A stretch of DNA of 47,296 nucleotides from positions 1 through 47,296 of the forward strand of contig JAYSTY010000171.1 in the NCBI GenBank assembly GCA_043719385.1, in the 5' to 3' direction. The notes below the pieces were generated by a model. The model was not told where the DNA came from and searched no databases. It saw nothing but the letters and a program-made list of their open reading frames with translations. The stretch comes from JAFDVL01 sp043719385. GTDB taxonomy: Bacteria; Acidobacteriota; Blastocatellia; RBC074. Shown one piece after another: positions 33,140 through 43,045 of this stretch. The position numbers and the translations under genes are program-made. Every line of letters begins with the position of its first letter. Within the stretch, counting starts at the first letter, position 1.

Positions 33140-33604
33140 ATGTATAGCATCGAAAACGAACAACGCATTGACGAATACATTACGCATTATCCGGTGAAGC
33201 GGTCGGCGATTCTGCCAGCGCTTCATATTGCCCAAATTGAGCATGGCTATGTGACCGATGACGATGTGAAATATTTAGCCCAACGCCTGGATATGCGCGT
33301 CAACGAAGTGGAAGAAGTCGTGACCTTCTATTCGATGTATTCGCGCAAACCGATTGGCAAATATAAATTGCAGGTCTGCCGCACGATTTCCTGCAACATT
33401 GCCGGATGTGAGAAAATTTCTGCGCACATCACTGACAAGCTGGGCATCAAGGTTAATGAAACAACGCCGGATGGAAAGTTCACGTTGCAGGAAGTCGAAT
33501 GCCTGGGCTATTGCGATTTAGCGCCCGTGCTGCAAGTTAATTTTGATTATCACGAGCAAATTACCCCTGAACGGACTGACGAAATTATTGAAACCCTGAA
33601 GTAA
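33140..33604 (+). CDS. nuoE: NADH-quinone oxidoreductase subunit E
   Basis: The product has 154 residues with a thioredoxin-like fold binding the [2Fe-2S] cluster N1a. The four ligands are seen as CRTISC and ECLGYCDLAP. A helical N-terminus (YPVKRSAILPALHIAQ) precedes it. The gene ends two bases before nuoF. Confidence 0.95.
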   Translation: MYSIENEQRIDEYITHYPVKRSAILPALHIAQIEHGYVTDDDVKYLAQRLDMRVNEVEEVVTFYSMYSRKPIGKYKLQVCRTISCNIAGCEKISAHITDKLGIKVNETTPDGKFTLQEVECLGYCDLAPVLQVNFDYHEQITPERTDEIIETLK

Positions 33605-33606
33605 TT

Positions 33607-34887
33607 ATGACTAAAGTCCTGACCTCCAGATTCGATCTCAAAGGTGAAGCCTGCGACATAGATGTCTATCTCAAAACAGGCGGTTATGAAGCCCTGACCA
33701 AAGTACTCAAAGAATTCACGCCCGATCAGGTGATTGATGAAGTAAAAAAATCTGCTTTGCGTGGTCGCGGCGGCGCTGGTTTTCCAACCGGAATGAAATG
33801 GGGCTTCGTTCCCAAACAATCAGCACGCCCAAAATATGTCGTGTGCAACGCGGACGAGTCCGAACCCGGCACGGGCAAAGACCGCGATCTGATGCGCTGG
33901 GACCCGCATTTGCTGCTCGAAGGCATGGCAATTGCCGCGTATGCCTTAAACGGTGCACCGAACAATTACATTTATATTCGCGGCGAATACTGGTACATCA
34001 TAGACATCCTGGAAAAAGCGATTGCGCAGGCGAAAGAACGCGGCTACCTCGGCAAAAATATTTTAGGGACAGATTTCGAGTGCAACATTTTTGTTCATCC
34101 CGGCGCAGGTGCTTACATCTGCGGCGAAGAAACTGCATTACTTGAATCACTTGAAGGCAAACGTGGTCATCCACGATTAAAACCGCCCTTCCCTGCTGTC
34201 GTCGGTTTGTATGGCGGCCCGACCGTCGTCAACAATGTCGAAACGCTGACCGCAGTTCCCTGGATCATCAACAACGGCGGCGAAGCCTACAAAGCACTCG
34301 GCACGGAAAAAAGCGGCGGCACAAAATTATTCACCGTCAGCGGTCACGTCAACAAGCCCGGTAATTACGAAGTCCCGATGGGCTATCCGATGCGCGACCT
34401 CATCAACAATGAATGCGGCGGCGTCAGAACTGGTCATACGCTCAAAGGTGTGATTCCCGGCGGTTCGAGCATGCCGATCTTCACTGCCGAAGAAGTCGAA
34501 AAAGCGACGATGGATTATGAATCAATTGCCGCGCTCGGTTCGATGCTCGGTTCCGGCGGTGTAATCGTCCTGGATGAAACCGTAGATATGTTTGAAATGT
34601 GCATGAACACGATTCATTTTTACAAACACGAATCGTGTGGCTGGTGTACGCCGTGCCGCGAAGGGACGCGCTGGTTGTACAAGGTTTGCGAGCGAATGAA
34701 AAAATACGAAGGCAAATCCGGTGATATTGAATTGCTCGACGATTTGGCAGGCAAGATTTTAGGCAAGAGCTTCTGCGCCCTCGGCGATGCGGCAGCAATG
34801 CCAACACAAGCAATGATTAAGAAATTCAGACCGGATTTTGAGAAAAGAATTAAGCATAGTTTGGTGCAGATTACGGCAGCGGATTAA
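33607..34887 (+). CDS. nuoF: NADH-quinone oxidoreductase subunit F, NADH-binding
   Basis: The product has 426 residues. GRGGAGFPTGMKWGF (~50-65) is the NADH/FMN-binding loop. The [4Fe-4S] cluster N3 ligands are in ESCGWCTPCREGTRW and in SFCALGD near the C-terminus. It oxidises NADH and passes electrons through FMN and N3 to NuoG. nuoG would normally follow directly; here a 1.2-kb HEPN-containing insert intervenes. Confidence 0.96.
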   Translation: MTKVLTSRFDLKGEACDIDVYLKTGGYEALTKVLKEFTPDQVIDEVKKSALRGRGGAGFPTGMKWGFVPKQSARPKYVVCNADESEPGTGKDRDLMRWDPHLLLEGMAIAAYALNGAPNNYIYIRGEYWYIIDILEKAIAQAKERGYLGKNILGTDFECNIFVHPGAGAYICGEETALLESLEGKRGHPRLKPPFPAVVGLYGGPTVVNNVETLTAVPWIINNGGEAYKALGTEKSGGTKLFTVSGHVNKPGNYEVPMGYPMRDLINNECGGVRTGHTLKGVIPGGSSMPIFTAEEVEKATMDYESIAALGSMLGSGGVIVLDETVDMFEMCMNTIHFYKHESCGWCTPCREGTRWLYKVCERMKKYEGKSGDIELLDDLAGKILGKSFCALGDAAAMPTQAMIKKFRPDFEKRIKHSLVQITAAD

Positions 34888-34913
34888 GGCTTATTCAATT
34901 GGTGTAGGATGAG

Positions 34914-35309
34914 ATGATAAGCAAAGCAGATTTGCTAAAAATCGCACGGGGAAGATTAAAAGATGCAGAGGTTCTTTTAGCGGCTGGCAGGTATGATGGA
35001 GCAATTTATCTGGGTGGTTACGTGGTGGAAATAGCACTCAAGCACCGGATTTGTAAAACGCTTAAGTGGAGTGGATTTCCCCAAACGAACAGGGAATTTC
35101 AGGGTTATCAAAGCTTCAAGACACACGATTTGGATATATTACTTTCCCTCTCAGGAGTAGAAGTAAAAATCAGAACAAATTATTTCGCAGAGTGGTCTAC
35201 CGTTATTATCTGGGATCCCGAAATAAGATACAATCTGATCGGAAGTACAAGTAAAGCAGCGGCAGAACGGTTGATTAAGGCTGCCCAAAAACTCTTAATG
35301 GTCTTATGA
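34914..35309 (+). CDS. HEPN-domain protein inserted in the nuo operon
   Basis: The product has 131 residues. ARGRLKDAEVLLAAGRYDGA followed by IYLGGYVVEIALKHRICKTL is the HEPN four-helix bundle pattern (a helix with repeated Ala and Leu, then G.Y..A, then E..LK). A conserved-looking KTHDLDILL occurs in the middle. HEPN proteins are RNases, nucleotidyl-transfer partners or abortive-infection components. I do not see a clear R-X4-6-H RNase motif, so catalysis is unproven. AGGA at 34906-34909 leads the ATG. It overlaps the next gene by four bases (ATGA), the typical layout of a toxin-antitoxin-like pair. The base composition looks more A+T-rich than the flanking nuo genes. Confidence 0.75.
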   Translation: MISKADLLKIARGRLKDAEVLLAAGRYDGAIYLGGYVVEIALKHRICKTLKWSGFPQTNREFQGYQSFKTHDLDILLSLSGVEVKIRTNYFAEWSTVIIWDPEIRYNLIGSTSKAAAERLIKAAQKLLMVL

Positions 35310-35704
35310 AAGATTTAGCTAAACGCTTCGCTGAATTAGAGCGTGAAATCTCCCGGGAAAAAGGGGAATTCGATCTTTTCGCTTTATTTTTGCGTGAGGA
35401 TGCGCCGAATAGATGGGATGTAGTTGTTGCCGCTCCCTGGATAGAGTTGGATAAAGGACTCGCTCTTCAGTATCTTGGAAAAAAGCTCCAGCAGGAACTC
35501 ACAACCAATGAACTGATGCAACTCTCTCATATCGCAATTATTGATAACAACAATCCTGGTTTGCCAGCCGTCACACAAGCAGTCAACGTCGAACATGGAT
35601 TAGTAGAAATGCGCGACCAGGATTTTTTCGGGCTGCCAATTAAACACGCTTACATCATTACGTCACAACCCGCACTGGCGCAAGAACTAAGACCTGCGGC
35701 CTGA
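35306..35704 (+). CDS. Unrecognised partner of the HEPN protein
   Basis: The product has 132 residues with no assigned family. It has an acidic helical N-terminus (LAKRFAELEREI), then LFALFLREDAPNRWDVVVAAPWIE, a central helix (LQYLGKKLQQEL), and a C-terminal FFGLPIKHAYIITSQ. There is no nucleotidyltransferase GSX10DXD motif, so it is not the MNT partner often paired with HEPN. Four-base overlap with the HEPN gene implies coupled translation and probably a joint complex. It may be the antitoxin or substrate-binding partner; this is inference only. Confidence 0.6.
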   Translation: MKDLAKRFAELEREISREKGEFDLFALFLREDAPNRWDVVVAAPWIELDKGLALQYLGKKLQQELTTNELMQLSHIAIIDNNNPGLPAVTQAVNVEHGLVEMRDQDFFGLPIKHAYIITSQPALAQELRPAA

Positions 35705-35740
35705 TATGGTCGAAAATTAATAGAAGCGGATGATGAAGCT

Positions 35741-36097
35741 GTGTCATTCAACAATTGTGTAAATCGCGCACGGAATCCACTTTATCCGATGGATCGCAGG
35801 CTTGGTTCACTGAAAAATTGTATTCGATTATTTTCGTACTTAACGAAGAGTAGTTACCAAAGAAATTGTGCTAGATGCGATGAATTAACAGGCATTTTTT
35901 CTAACAGACCAACTAATGAATCCAGCTTAATCGTAATTCTTGATTTATTAGTTAGGTCTCGAAATCGTTATCTTGAAAAATTGTTTGCAGTTGGGAGAAA
36001 GCGAATTCGGCAAAAGATTCGCGGCAAACGTCACTTCAATAAAGCTGATCAGAAAGTACTAAAAGAAGCTCAAATATTAGCTTCAGCGTTGAAATAA
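35741..36097 (+). CDS. Small basic hypothetical protein, uncertain
   Basis: The product has 118 residues from a GTG start, rich in Arg, Lys and Asn. RCDELTGIF and RYLEKLFAVGRKRIRQKI suggest helices, but I recognise no family. It ends seven bases before nuoG, so nuoG translation could be coupled to it. There is no clear ribosome-binding site, and the frame is open from 35705. A chance ORF in a degraded insert is a real alternative. Confidence 0.4.
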   Translation: MSFNNCVNRARNPLYPMDRRLGSLKNCIRLFSYLTKSSYQRNCARCDELTGIFSNRPTNESSLIVILDLLVRSRNRYLEKLFAVGRKRIRQKIRGKRHFNKADQKVLKEAQILASALK

Positions 36098-36104
36098 AAT
36101 TCTT

Positions 36105-38564
36105 ATGGAATTAGTCAAAATCACATTGAATGGACAAGAATTTGAAGCCCCCAAAGGTGAACTGCTCATTGAAGCTGCCGAAATGGCGGGCATTTACCTC
36201 CCGCGCTTCTGTCACTATCGCGGATTAACCGCCCAGGCTTCGTGCCGCATGTGCGTCGTGCGCGTAGACAATCCAAAAATTCCGAAGTTGCAAACGGCCT
36301 GCACCATGCCGGTCAGCGACGGAATGATCGTCACAACAGATTCCGAAGAAATTGAAACCGTCCGCAAATCAATGATTGAATTTCTGCTGGCGAATCATCC
36401 CGTAGATTGTCCGGTTTGTGACCGCGCCGGTGAATGCGAATTGCAGGATCAAACTTACGGCTTCGGCGAAGACGCAACGCGCTCGCAATACAAAGACAAA
36501 GACACGGAACTCGAACGTCAGATTTCACCGTTCATTTACAACGATCCGCAACGCTGTGTGACGTGCAAACGCTGCACTCGCGTCTGTGAAGAATGGATGG
36601 ATGAGTTTGCTATCACGACGATTAATCGCGGCGCTCATACATTTATTGGCGCACACGGCGGCTGGGTTGAATGCTCCGATTGTGGTAACTGCGTAGACGT
36701 TTGTCCAACCGGGACTTTGCTGCATGTGCCGTACAAATATGTCGCTCGTCCCTGGGATTTAAAGCAAACGCCAACGGTTTGTAATTTCTGTTCTGATGGC
36801 TGTTCGATGCTCGCCGGATCACGCAGCGAAAAACTGGTGCGCACGGTGGCGCGTGATGGACGCGGACGCACGGCAGGCGGCATTAATCCCGATTTCCTGT
36901 GTGCGCTTGGCCGCTACACGGTTGACGTAGTTCACAGCCCCGAACGCATTGATCGCCCCATGATTCGGCGCGGAGAAAATCTGATCCCGACCACCTGGGA
37001 CGATGCCCTGAATTATATTGCGCAGCAGTTGACCGCGACAAAAGCGCAACACGGCAGCGCTGCAATCGGTGTCATCAGCGCGGGACGCCTGCTCAACGAA
37101 GATCAATTTACGCTCAAAAAATTTGCGACTGAAGTTCTGGAAACTAAAAATGTGGAGTTCTTCCACGACAATGACGAAATTGATCTGGCCTCGTTTTTTA
37201 AGAATGGTTCGCCCACAATTGCCACGCAAAAACATATTCAAAATGCTGACACGATTTTACTGATCGGTTCTGATCCGAACGAAGAAAATCCGTTGACAGC
37301 GTTTTCTGTGCGCTGGGCTGTCAGGCGCAAATCAGCCCGCCTGTTAATCGTCAATTCCGTTGCCAGTCGCCTTGAACGGCAGGCTGAAATTTCCGTCCGC
37401 GTTCGCCCCGGCAGCGAAAACGCGCTGGTCGCCACACTGCTGGATGAAAGCATGGCGGGCGAAGCCGCAGACGTGATGGGAGCCAATGCCGATGACCTCA
37501 AAGCAATTCGCAAAATCATTCTCGAAAGCGAAAAAGTTGTCGTAGTTTTCGGCGCGGAATTGCGCGGCGCGGCGCTGGAAGCATTGTCATTACTGGAAGA
37601 AACGCTGGCTGCTCCCAGCCCCGAAGCAGTTGCCGCAGCGCGCAAATCTTATCTCGACGCACAGCAACGAATGGCGCAATCCACGCAATCCACCGCCAAA
37701 CCTGCGCTCAACGACAATCCTTATTCCAACATCACGCCGCAACCAACGCTGGAAGTCGGCGAAGAACCAGTACGCAGCGCAACCAAATTTTCGTTTACGC
37801 CGCTCGTGCGTTATGCAAATTCGCTGGGCGCTTATCAAATGGGGATGGATGCTTCACTGACGGGCGGAATGATTGCCCAGGCGATGCTGGTCGGCGCGGG
37901 CAGTGCGATCAAAGCGTTGTATGTTGTCGGCGAAGATATTGTGACCAAAGCAGAAGAGCCAAAGGGAATGCGGCACTTGTTAGCCAAGCTTGATTTCCTG
38001 GTCGTTCAGGATATGTTCATGACCGAAACAGCTCGACAAGCCAACGTAGTTTTACCAGTCACCAGTTCCTTTGAATCACAGGGAACACAGGTTAATAACG
38101 GCTCGCAGGTACAAATGGTGCGGCGCACAATTCCGCCCACCGGACAGGCGCGTCCTGACTGGATGGTGATCAGTTCGCTGGCGAAAATGATGGGCCAGGA
38201 TTTCGGTTATCAGGGCGCAGTCAAAAATGTTTTCAAAGCGATTACCGAACAGGTTGTCGGCTACAGCGGACTTTCACACAATGCCCTGGCGAACGAAGGG
38301 GCGATGATAATCGAAAGTGCGAAAGTTGACGTGACGAAAATTAATCGCACGGAATTAACAGCGCGGCTGAATACTGAATTAGCGAATATTGATCAAAGTA
38401 AACGGGTGGAAACTTCAGATCTGACAGCAAAGGCTGGCTCGCGGTTACACAAACGGTATCCTGCCGTAACGCAATTTTCAGCCATGTTACCGCTGCATCC
38501 GACCAATGGACTGGTGCCGGCCTCGCAGGTTGAAAAAACAAAAGTTGTCATGTTTCCGGCATAA
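36105..38564 (+). CDS. nuoG: NADH-quinone oxidoreductase subunit G
   Basis: The product has 819 residues. The [2Fe-2S] ligands are in FCHYRGLTAQASCRMC; the His-Cys cluster is HPVDCPVCDRAGECELQD; two ferredoxin motifs CVTCKRCTRVC and CSDCGNCVDVCP follow; CNFCSDGC starts the molybdopterin-oxidoreductase-like domain that carries an extra cluster in some species. The C-terminal ~550 residues retain the fold without a cofactor motif I can confirm. It conducts electrons from NuoF toward NuoI. Length fits the large bacterial NuoG. Confidence 0.95.
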   Translation: MELVKITLNGQEFEAPKGELLIEAAEMAGIYLPRFCHYRGLTAQASCRMCVVRVDNPKIPKLQTACTMPVSDGMIVTTDSEEIETVRKSMIEFLLANHPVDCPVCDRAGECELQDQTYGFGEDATRSQYKDKDTELERQISPFIYNDPQRCVTCKRCTRVCEEWMDEFAITTINRGAHTFIGAHGGWVECSDCGNCVDVCPTGTLLHVPYKYVARPWDLKQTPTVCNFCSDGCSMLAGSRSEKLVRTVARDGRGRTAGGINPDFLCALGRYTVDVVHSPERIDRPMIRRGENLIPTTWDDALNYIAQQLTATKAQHGSAAIGVISAGRLLNEDQFTLKKFATEVLETKNVEFFHDNDEIDLASFFKNGSPTIATQKHIQNADTILLIGSDPNEENPLTAFSVRWAVRRKSARLLIVNSVASRLERQAEISVRVRPGSENALVATLLDESMAGEAADVMGANADDLKAIRKIILESEKVVVVFGAELRGAALEALSLLEETLAAPSPEAVAAARKSYLDAQQRMAQSTQSTAKPALNDNPYSNITPQPTLEVGEEPVRSATKFSFTPLVRYANSLGAYQMGMDASLTGGMIAQAMLVGAGSAIKALYVVGEDIVTKAEEPKGMRHLLAKLDFLVVQDMFMTETARQANVVLPVTSSFESQGTQVNNGSQVQMVRRTIPPTGQARPDWMVISSLAKMMGQDFGYQGAVKNVFKAITEQVVGYSGLSHNALANEGAMIIESAKVDVTKINRTELTARLNTELANIDQSKRVETSDLTAKAGSRLHKRYPAVTQFSAMLPLHPTNGLVPASQVEKTKVVMFPA

Positions 38565-38615
38565 GTAATTCAGCTCAAAACAACCGCTAAGCAGTAATAT
38601 TCAAAATTATTCACT

Positions 38616-39716
38616 ATGCAAATTGACCAACAATCAATTCAATTCTTTATCGGGATTCTGCTCAAAGTCGCTGTCCTGTTTGTGATTGGATTGCTGTCTC
38701 CGATTTCGATGAATTACATTGAGCGCCGCGCTCTGGCTTTCATGCAAATGCGCCTGGGGCCAAATCGCACGGGGCCGTTTGGGTTGTTGCAATCATTGGC
38801 AGATGGAATCAAATTCGCCTTCAAAGAAGATGTAGTTCCGCTGGCAACGAATAAATGGCTGTATATTTTCGCGCCGGTCGTGGCGGTAGTCCCGGCTTTT
38901 ATGGCGACTATTGTTTATCCGCTGGGGCCAAAGCAGGTTGATCTTCCGTTTGCCGCTACCATCAATTCATTCGTTCACTCGCTGACTGGAATTCAACTCA
39001 GCCTGAGCAAATTTGATATGCACGTCACCAGTTTCAATATTGGTTTGTTGTATGTGCTGGCCGTGACGAGCATCGGCGTTTACGCGATTATGATGGCGGG
39101 CTGGGCCTCGAATTCCAAGTTCAGTTTGCTGGGCGGATTGCGCGCTTCGGCCCAGATGATTAGCTATGAATTAAGCTTATCTCTGGCGCTGGTCGGCGTC
39201 CTGATTCAGGCCGGATCAGCGGATTTATACAAAATTGTTGAGGCGCAACAGGGATCTTATTTTGGCTTTATTCCCAAATGGTATGTCTTCGTTTTTCAAC
39301 CGCTGGGCTTTATGATTTACCTCATCAGTGCGATTGCAGAAACGAATCGCACCCCCTTTGATTTGCCCGAAGCCGAAACCGAACTGGTCGGCGGCTTCCA
39401 CACGGAATACAGTAGTTCGTTGAAATTTGCGATGCTGTTTATGGCGGAATACGTGAACATGCTGACGGTGTCGGTGCTGGCAACAGCATTATTTCTGGGT
39501 GGCTGGAGCGGGCCGTTTGTTACTCAGTTTCCGCTGCTGGCTCCGCTTTACTTTTTGGGCAAAGTATTTTTCTTTATGTTCCTTTACATCTGGTTGCGTG
39601 GCACGCTGCCGCGTTTACGTTATGACCAGTTGATGAACTTCGGGTGGAAATTTTTGTTGCCCGCAGCCTTGCTGAATATTTTCATTTCGGCGACGATTGC
39701 TTTGTTTGTTCCATAA
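38616..39716 (+). CDS. nuoH: NADH-quinone oxidoreductase subunit H
   Basis: The product has 366 residues and ~8 membrane helices. Signature stretches are ERRALAFMQMRLGPNRTGP, GLLQSLADGIKF, and AETNRTPFDLPEAETELVGG. It connects the quinone site with the proton-pumping arm. Twenty bases separate its stop from the nuoJ ATG, so nuoI, usually found here, is absent. Confidence 0.96.
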   Translation: MQIDQQSIQFFIGILLKVAVLFVIGLLSPISMNYIERRALAFMQMRLGPNRTGPFGLLQSLADGIKFAFKEDVVPLATNKWLYIFAPVVAVVPAFMATIVYPLGPKQVDLPFAATINSFVHSLTGIQLSLSKFDMHVTSFNIGLLYVLAVTSIGVYAIMMAGWASNSKFSLLGGLRASAQMISYELSLSLALVGVLIQAGSADLYKIVEAQQGSYFGFIPKWYVFVFQPLGFMIYLISAIAETNRTPFDLPEAETELVGGFHTEYSSSLKFAMLFMAEYVNMLTVSVLATALFLGGWSGPFVTQFPLLAPLYFLGKVFFFMFLYIWLRGTLPRLRYDQLMNFGWKFLLPAALLNIFISATIALFVP

Positions 39717-39735
39717 AAATTCGCAGGCCCCTTTT

Positions 39736-40365
39736 ATGATTGAGCTTCCGCTTCCACAAATTGTCTTTCTCATCATTGCCGCGCTCTCAATTTTCGCTGC
39801 CTTCAACGTCATCCTGCAACGCAATCCGCTTTACAGCGCGTTATCGTTGATCGTGACGTTATGTTCGATGGCGGGATTGTTTTTGATGCTGGATGCGCAA
39901 TTCGTCGCCGCGATGCAGGTTATCGTGTATGCCGGCGCAATTATGGTGTTATTCGTCTTCGTCATTATGCTGCTCAACGTGCGAACCGAAGAGGCGCGGC
40001 AGGACAAAGTAAGGTATCTGAAAATTGTCACGCCGCTGCTGTTTATTGCCCTGCTTGCCGAAGTTATTTTTGTCGCCCGTTCCGTTGGCAGCCCTCCGGC
40101 TTCCGCCATTGCACCAAATGGCTTGCATCCGTTTGGCACAATCGAAGCCGTTGGCGAAGGATTATTTTCTAACTACCTGATCCCGTTTGAAGCAACTTCC
40201 GTTTTAATTTTAATGGCGATGGTCGGCGCGATGGTGTTAGCGAAAAAGCGGACGGCAATCGAAGCTGAGACTCTGGGCAGATTGTTGGAAGAATCCGAGC
40301 AGCGGGCAATTTCCGGTCAACCCAGAACAGAACTGGAAGAAGCCCAGGCAGAAATTGCGGCTTAG
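39736..40365 (+). CDS. nuoJ: NADH-quinone oxidoreductase subunit J
   Basis: The product has 209 residues and five membrane helices. RNPLYSALSLIVTLCSMAGLF in part and VIVYAGAIMVLFVFVIMLLN are the family signature. It helps form the E-channel. The frame is open from 39697, overlapping nuoH, but the ATG at 39736 gives the normal N-terminus. The last ~35 residues are an acidic cytoplasmic tail. Confidence 0.94.
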   Translation: MIELPLPQIVFLIIAALSIFAAFNVILQRNPLYSALSLIVTLCSMAGLFLMLDAQFVAAMQVIVYAGAIMVLFVFVIMLLNVRTEEARQDKVRYLKIVTPLLFIALLAEVIFVARSVGSPPASAIAPNGLHPFGTIEAVGEGLFSNYLIPFEATSVLILMAMVGAMVLAKKRTAIEAETLGRLLEESEQRAISGQPRTELEEAQAEIAA

Positions 40366-40389
40366 ACCTTAATGTTGGAAAAAAGATTT

Positions 40390-40500
40390 TTTGACAGGAT
40401 TGACAGGATGAACAGGATTAACGGCTATCGGCTCGACGATTTATCCTGTCCTGTTTGGTTCTTTTCTTCTTCGTGAATCTTCGTGTGGCTTCGTGGATGA
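40390..40500. repeat. Repeat cluster between nuoJ and nuoK
   Basis: TTGACAGGA, TTGACAGGATGAACAGGATT and the inverted TTATCCTGTCCTGTTT make a hairpin at 40391-40456. It is followed by three CTTCGTG units at 40469-40495. This A+T-moderate spacer carries no gene. TGACAGGA-type repeats are seen in several bacterial groups; I infer a dispersed element. Confidence 0.55.
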
Positions 40501-40547
40501 GAAACATTTTTCCTGTATGTGATAGAAGTTTGCCGGACACAAATATT

Positions 40548-40850
40548 ATGGTTCCACTTTCCTGGTATTTAGCGCTGAGTGCGGTTTTGTTCACGATTGG
40601 TGTGGCTGGCGTGTTAGTCCAGCGCAACGTGATTTCACTTTTTATGTGCATTGAACTGATGCTCAATTCGGTGAACCTTACGCTGGTTGCGTTTGCAAGA
40701 TTTCTCAATCAAAACACCGGTCAACTTTTTGTTTTCATTGTGATGGCAGTGGCGGCGGCGGAGGCGGCGGTCGGACTCGCCATCATCATTTCAGTTTTCC
40801 GCAACCGCGAAACGCTCAGTATTGACGAAGATAATTTACTTAAATTGTAA
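40548..40850 (+). CDS. nuoK: NADH-quinone oxidoreductase subunit K
   Basis: The product has 100 residues and three membrane helices. FMCIELMLNSVNLTLVAFAR holds the key Glu of the E-channel; AAAEAAVGLAIIISVFRN carries the second. The frame is open further upstream, through the repeat region, but the ATG at 40548 gives the standard 100-residue protein. Confidence 0.96.
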   Translation: MVPLSWYLALSAVLFTIGVAGVLVQRNVISLFMCIELMLNSVNLTLVAFARFLNQNTGQLFVFIVMAVAAAEAAVGLAIIISVFRNRETLSIDEDNLLKL

Positions 40851-40853
40851 GGA

Positions 40854-41000
40854 CGGTGGTCGGTGGTCGGTGAGCGGTAGTCGGTTCCTGCTGACCAAAT
40901 GTTCAGTAGTTTCTGTAAGAGGTGCGATTATTATTGCAACTCTTCGTGGCAATAACCGACCACCGACGACCGACCACCGACCACTAAAAACCGACCACCC
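40854..41000. repeat. Long GGTCGGT/ACCGACC inverted-repeat element between nuoK and nuoL
   Basis: The left arm is built of GGTGGTCGGT units (40854-40889), and the right arm of CCGACCACC units (40957-41000). The ~65-base centre contains its own hairpin (AGAGGTGC/GCAACTCT). The total is 147 bases. It is the same family as 33079-33137. It ends seven bases before the nuoL ATG and would cover its ribosome-binding region. Confidence 0.75.
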
Positions 41001-41006
41001 TTTTTT

Positions 41007-43025
<2,019 letters not shown>

Positions 43026-43045
43026 GAACAGACCTGACTAATTAA

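Noticed and set aside
39717..39735. Overlooked or overlapping nuoI
   Set aside because: Nineteen bases only, and the ends of nuoH and start of nuoJ are intact and canonical.
40455..40547. 31-codon N-terminal extension of NuoK
   Set aside because: It would translate the repeat cluster; NuoK is normally ~100 residues and starts at 40548.
33079..41000. CRISPR array from the GGTCGGT repeats
   Set aside because: Units are only 6-8 bases, directly abutting and inverted, with no unique spacers of 25-40 bases and no cas genes.
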